Below are positions 60,659 to 64,000 of a stretch of DNA of 64,000 nucleotides, piece by piece. Position numbers and translations under genes: made by a program. Origin of the DNA: Niallia taxi (GTDB taxonomy: Bacteria; Bacillota; Bacilli; Bacillales; Cytobacillaceae). The stretch is taken from contig NZ_RZTZ01000004.1 in the NCBI RefSeq assembly GCF_004005475.1, forward strand, positions 248,001-312,000, read 5' to 3'. Numbering within the stretch: position 1 is the first letter of the stretch; each line of letters opens with the position of its first letter. The notes under the pieces are model-generated. The model ran no database searches and had not been told where the DNA came from. It was given only the letters and a program-made list of their open reading frames with translations.

Positions 60659-61114
60659 ATGAAACTGGAAGAAAAAGCAATGTTAGATACAGCCATTATT
60701 AGAGAGATTCAGCGGGATCTTGATCTCATTATTGCCTCCCTATTATTAACGGGACAAATAACATTAACAAGAATTTACTTTGGACCAGGTTATTTTGGTG
60801 TAACCGTTGGTGGTCCTATTACAGGAGTTTCGAGGTTAGAGGGAAAAGGAAAGAATCATTTGTTTAACTTTTCGTTGGATGTTATTGATATCTTAGTGGC
60901 CATTCTGTTAATAAAAGATGAAATAAACCTTGTGGGGCTTTTTATTTCCTCTGATGCAAGATTCTCTTTAAGTATTAGCGGCCCACTATTAGGCAGGGAG
61001 AAGGTAGTACCCGTATTGCCATATTTAAAAAAGAATCAAAGGGAGCTTAATGAAATTGTGAGCTCCGGCTACATTATCGATCATACATTATTGGAAAAAT
61101 TAAAAAGGTGCTAA
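60659..61114 (+). CDS. hypothetical protein with an internal duplication
   Basis: 151 residues. Two related units: LDLIIASLLLTGQITLTRIY...VGGPITG (21-56) and IDILVAILLIKDEINLVGLF...ISGPLLG (76-112), each a hydrophobic helix followed by a beta hairpin ending G-P-x-x-G. Looks like an intramolecular repeat fold; may be peripheral to membranes. ATG chosen ten bases after AGGTG; a GTG four codons upstream overlaps that site. A 38-residue membrane peptide gene follows 14 bases on. Confidence 0.65.
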   Translation: MKLEEKAMLDTAIIREIQRDLDLIIASLLLTGQITLTRIYFGPGYFGVTVGGPITGVSRLEGKGKNHLFNFSLDVIDILVAILLIKDEINLVGLFISSDARFSLSISGPLLGREKVVPVLPYLKKNQRELNEIVSSGYIIDHTLLEKLKRC

Positions 61115-61128
61115 CGAGGTGAACACAA

Positions 61129-61245
61129 ATGGCTTTAACAGATTTACCAACAATTAAAGGTGCAAATAAAACCAGTTTGTTTCTGATTGCCTTGCCAATT
61201 GTTATCTTTATTTTTTTCTTTACACAGGATAAGGATGTTTCTTAA
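61129..61245 (+). CDS. 38-residue single-pass membrane peptide
   Basis: MALTDLPTIKGANKTSLFLI opens the peptide; the hydrophobic segment SLFLIALPIVIFIFFFTQ is followed by a short DKDVS end. GAGGTG lies seven bases before the ATG, and a terminator follows, so it is likely expressed as the last gene of a unit with the duplicated-domain protein. Confidence 0.65.
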   Translation: MALTDLPTIKGANKTSLFLIALPIVIFIFFFTQDKDVS

Positions 61246-61261
61246 TGTTAGGAGATTTTCG

Positions 61262-61286
61262 GTTGCCATATTGGCAGCTTTTTTTT
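61262..61286 (+). terminator. intrinsic terminator
   Basis: GTTGCC/GGCAGC stem (one G-T pair), loop ATATT, eight T residues. Confidence 0.75.
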
Positions 61287-61380
61287 ATGGTGTAATAACG
61301 AAAACTTATCCTTACCGATAATTATTTTCGATGATAAACAATGAATAATTAGTTATATAGTATAAAGAGAGGTGAGGAGA

Positions 61381-62166
61381 ATGAAGGATCATAATTCTGA
61401 TGAAATAAAGTCGAAAGTACAGCAGCAATTCGGGGCAAACGCCAAAAAATATGTAGAAAGTAAAAGCCATTCATCTGGGGAAGACTTAAAAATGTTGCTT
61501 GAATGGTCTGAACCCAAAAAGAGTTGGACTGTACTTGATATTGCAACAGGCGGCGGACATGTAACAAAGCTTTTTGCTCCACATGTTAACCAAGTTATTG
61601 CAACAGATATCACAAGGGAAATGCTAAAAGAAGCGAAGCGTTTTGTGGATTTATCTGCCTCTAACGTTAATTACATTGTGGCAGATGCAGAAAGCTTACC
61701 CTTCTTAGATAACACCTTTGATTTAGTTACATGCAGAATTGCTGCACATCATTTTCCCAATGCGAAGGAATTTATAAAGGAAGCACACAGGGTATTAAAG
61801 CAGGGCGGAAGGCTGTTATTAGTTGATAATATTGCACCAGTAAATCCTCTTCTTGATAATTTTATTAATACTTTAGAACAGCTGAGAGATAACAGCCATG
61901 TACGCTGCTATTCACAGAATGAGTGGCAAAGCTGGGTAGATGAAACTGGTTTTGTTCTTGTGAAATCCAAAGTAAGAAAAAAACAACTAGAATATCAAAG
62001 CTGGGTAGAGCGAACAACTAGTTCAGATGAGGAAATCTCAAAAGTAGCACAGTACATACAAAATGCCGAAAAACAGGTGAAGGATTATTTTGATTTTCAA
62101 CTGACTCCAAATGCAATCCATTCCTTTAAACTCGACGAATGGATTGCACTGATGGAAAAGAAGTAA
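61381..62166 (+). CDS. class I SAM-dependent methyltransferase, YcgJ-like
   Basis: 261 residues: Rossmann methyltransferase with motif I VLDIATGGGHVTKLFAP, acidic TDITREMLKEA, GDAE-type VADAESLPFLDNTFDLVTCR, and RVLKQGGRLLLVDN (post-I to III). Resembles B. subtilis YcgJ and the UbiE/COQ5 group; a small-molecule or lipid substrate is likely but unknown. The ATG is used, with GAGAGGTGAGGAG before it. Monocistronic, convergent with the MFS gene. Confidence 0.88.
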   Translation: MKDHNSDEIKSKVQQQFGANAKKYVESKSHSSGEDLKMLLEWSEPKKSWTVLDIATGGGHVTKLFAPHVNQVIATDITREMLKEAKRFVDLSASNVNYIVADAESLPFLDNTFDLVTCRIAAHHFPNAKEFIKEAHRVLKQGGRLLLVDNIAPVNPLLDNFINTLEQLRDNSHVRCYSQNEWQSWVDETGFVLVKSKVRKKQLEYQSWVERTTSSDEEISKVAQYIQNAEKQVKDYFDFQLTPNAIHSFKLDEWIALMEKK

Positions 62167-62172
62167 CCACAA

Positions 62173-62204
62173 AAAAAGATAAGCTGAATCCAGCTTATCT
62201 TTTT
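62173..62204. terminator. bidirectional intrinsic terminator
   Basis: 14-bp perfect stem AAAAAGATAAGCTG and its complement around AATC, between convergent genes, with A and T runs outside. Confidence 0.88.
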
Positions 62205-62205
62205 A

Positions 62206-63351
62206 TTATTTGTTCATTTGAATAGAACTAGTTTTATTTTCTTTTAAAAACCAAGACCCCCCAATTAAGAAAAAGCCGCTAAAGAGAAACACAGACAGAA
62301 TGCCCATCCATGAGCCGACAAGGCCAAAGAATATTGGTGCTATTAATTGGGATAATCTATTGGTAGATAGTCGTAAACCAAGCACTTCACCAGTTCTGTT
62401 TAACGGTGAAGCGTTATAAGTGGTGGTTAGGGATAATGGCTGGCCACAGCCAAGCCCAAACCCCATTAAGCAGCTAAATACACAATAAAAAATCAAACTT
62501 CCTGTAAATGGAATAAGCAGAAAAGAGGCTCCTGCCAAGATGACGGAAATAAATAAAATGAAGTCCCTGCTCATTAGTATAAGAAGTCTTGGTAAAACAA
62601 ACCGAATAATAATCATCGCTAATCCTTGTAAGGAAATAACGAGCCCTATTTGGGAATTAGATAAATCTGCTTCCTTTGCAAGAATTGGAAAGTAGGCAAC
62701 GAAAATATCCCTGGAGTATAAGACTAAAGCGCTTGAAAATAAAGCCTTCTTCAGTAAAGGGATTTTTAATAGGCCGATTGACTCGATGATGCTTTTCTTT
62801 TCACTCACATCCTTTTTAATGGCAGGAACTTTAAAGCTTATGATAATTGGGAAAATAGCTAATAGGAGAGAAACGAGAAACACACTATTATAGTTATAAT
62901 GTTCGGAAATATAGCCTCCTAGTATTGGTCCTATTAACGAGGCTGCTGCAACTGCCATGCCAAACATACTGAAATACTGATCGCGATTTGATTCCGTAGC
63001 AATATTTCCAATGACATTTTGCAGGGACACAGCAATAAAGATATTGGATATCCCGACAATAAACTGACTAATATAAAGCGCCCAAATCGTGGTGAAGAAG
63101 TATGGAAAAAACATCCCAACAGCTAATCCAATCATCCCAAAGATAACTGGATAGCGATCACCATACTTATCCGCTATTCTGCCAGCCTGTAAGGCAAATA
63201 GCAGTGGGAAAAAAGCAAATGCAGCTGTTAAAATGCCTATTTCAAATGTATTTGAGCCTAAGTTAGAAGCATATAACGTGATAATTGGCCGAGTAATATT
63301 AATAATTAATTGAAACGCAAAAACCGAAAATATAATAATTTTTAATATCAT
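62206..63351 (-). CDS. MFS transporter
   Basis: 381 residues, 12 helices: LQAGRIADKYGDRYPVIFG (MFS motif after helix 2), FIVGISNIFIAVSLQNVIG, and the mid-loop KKDVSEKKSIIESIGLLKIP. It resembles drug-resistance or sugar-efflux MFS permeases, but no substrate is indicated. It follows the RraA-like gene by 53 bases with a terminator between, so co-transcription would be by read-through. Confidence 0.85.
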   Translation of the reverse strand: MILKIIIFSVFAFQLIINITRPIITLYASNLGSNTFEIGILTAAFAFFPLLFALQAGRIADKYGDRYPVIFGMIGLAVGMFFPYFFTTIWALYISQFIVGISNIFIAVSLQNVIGNIATESNRDQYFSMFGMAVAAASLIGPILGGYISEHYNYNSVFLVSLLLAIFPIIISFKVPAIKKDVSEKKSIIESIGLLKIPLLKKALFSSALVLYSRDIFVAYFPILAKEADLSNSQIGLVISLQGLAMIIIRFVLPRLLILMSRDFILFISVILAGASFLLIPFTGSLIFYCVFSCLMGFGLGCGQPLSLTTTYNASPLNRTGEVLGLRLSTNRLSQLIAPIFFGLVGSWMGILSVFLFSGFFLIGGSWFLKENKTSSIQMNK

Positions 63352-63364
63352 CTATATCTCCCCA

Positions 63365-63395
63365 TAATAAAAAGGAAGCGCTGAGGTCTTCCTTT
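63365..63395 (-). terminator. intrinsic terminator after the RraA-like gene
   Basis: AAAGGAAG/CTTCCTTT stem, 9-nt loop; on the minus strand a TTTTTATTA tail follows. Confidence 0.65.
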
Positions 63396-63404
63396 CCTAA
63401 CTAG

Positions 63405-64000
63405 TTATTTAACAGAGTTGATCATTTGATCAAGGTATTTAATAATTTCTTCTTTATTTCCTGAAACTTTTTCTTCTCTTAACTTATCTTTTTCCACTCT
63501 ATCAAGTGATTTGATCAATATTTCTTCTTCCTGCTCCTGTGGAATTACAACAACACCATCAATATCGCCGACAATTATATCACCTGGTTTTACCGTAACG
63601 CCTCCACAAGAAATTGGGATATTAATCTCTCCCATGCCAGCTTTTCCTCCTGCTGCGACAGTTGTTCCTTTACAGAAAACAGGGAAGTCAAGTTCTTTAA
63701 TGCCATTAATATCTCTAATAGCACCATCCACAACAAATGCACCAACGCCAAGCGTTTTGGCCATACCAATCACGAAGTCTCCTGCAGCAGCTCTATATGT
63801 ATCTCCCTTTGCATCAACAATAATAACATCCTTAGGTTTTGCCTCTCTGATTGCTTTTAAAACTGCTAAATTATCGCCAACAGGAATCTTAACAGTTAGC
63901 GCTCTCCCAGCGAAAGAATATTCCTCCTTAATAGGCTTTATAGAAGGATCGAAATTATTTAATCCATTCATCGTATCGGAAATGGATGTAGTAGGAATGC
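63405..64000 (-). CDS. RraA-like/4-hydroxy-4-methyl-2-oxoglutarate aldolase family protein (5' end outside window)
   Basis: The frame is open to the window edge: before the internal ATG (MNGLNN) it reads IPTTSISDT, matching the family N-terminus TxxISDAL, so the true start lies beyond position 64000. Key blocks: GRALTVKIPVGDN, AAGDFVIGMAKTLGVGAFVV, DGAIRDINGI with the Arg-Asp pair that binds pyruvate and metal, and VGDIDGVVVIP. Enzymatic members are metal-dependent aldolases or decarboxylases; RraA itself inhibits RNase E, which Bacillus lacks, so an aldolase-type role is more likely. Confidence 0.85.
   Translation of the reverse strand, partial: IPTTSISDTMNGLNNFDPSIKPIKEEYSFAGRALTVKIPVGDNLAVLKAIREAKPKDVIIVDAKGDTYRAAAGDFVIGMAKTLGVGAFVVDGAIRDINGIKELDFPVFCKGTTVAAGGKAGMGEINIPISCGGVTVKPGDIIVGDIDGVVVIPQEQEEEILIKSLDRVEKDKLREEKVSGNKEEIIKYLDQMINSVK

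Overview
The window comes from the chromosome of a low-GC, spore-forming Firmicute of the Bacillaceae (Niallia/Cytobacillus-like by general feel; the genus is inference). The support is AT-rich DNA, strong AGGAGG-type ribosome sites with frequent TTG/GTG starts, a Spo0E-type phosphatase, an orphan Ger(x)C lipoprotein, a DUF3231 protein, a YabR-like S1 protein, ahpCF behind a PerR-like box, and a Fur-boxed flavodoxin. I see no rRNA, tRNA, CRISPR array, transposase or prophage module.

Left part (about 1-21 kb): loosely packed, with long AT-rich gaps, many genes under 100 codons, and several decayed genes: a lipoprotein remnant near 3.7-4.2 kb, a probable remnant at 4.5-4.9 kb, a truncated GNAT at 7.3 kb and a frameshifted small gene at 16.5 kb. 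Intact genes here include a transglutaminase-like protease, an MHS-type MFS symporter, a CPBP protease, a GAF-GGDEF diguanylate cyclase, an XRE regulator, an SDR/MerR divergent pair whose two promoters both carry 19-bp-spacer MerR operators, a chloramphenicol-phosphotransferase-like kinase, a membrane-anchored methyltransferase, an isochorismatase-fold hydrolase and a pentapeptide-repeat protein.

Middle part (21-42 kb): ahpC-ahpF; a polysaccharide deacetylase with a long charged linker; a PadR/DUF1048/DrrAB-type efflux cassette with repeated ACTGAATA operator boxes; a LysE exporter; an ascorbate-family PTS operon (regulator carrying PRD, EIIB-like and EIIA domains, then EIIB, EIIC and the two halves of a split transketolase); an HxlR-controlled-looking MFS plus quinone-oxidoreductase pair, followed by an ABC importer whose permease and binding protein are fused; and two small lipoproteins.

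Right part (42-64 kb): a Fur-controlled flavodoxin translationally coupled to a beta-propeller-like protein of unknown role; an arginase-fold enzyme with an unusual metal-site Cys; a tandem pair of unknown paralogues; DinB, DUF445, SDR and sugar acetyltransferase genes; a MocR regulator overlapping ddl (DdlR-Ddl layout); EamA and LysE transporters, the latter facing a TrmB-type regulator across paired inverted repeats; a serine beta-lactamase-fold protein with a membrane tail; a VanW protein next to small unknown proteins, including a His-rich tandem-repeat protein and one with an internal duplication; another methyltransferase; an MFS transporter; and an RraA-like gene cut by the right edge. 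Most operons end in clear intrinsic terminators.
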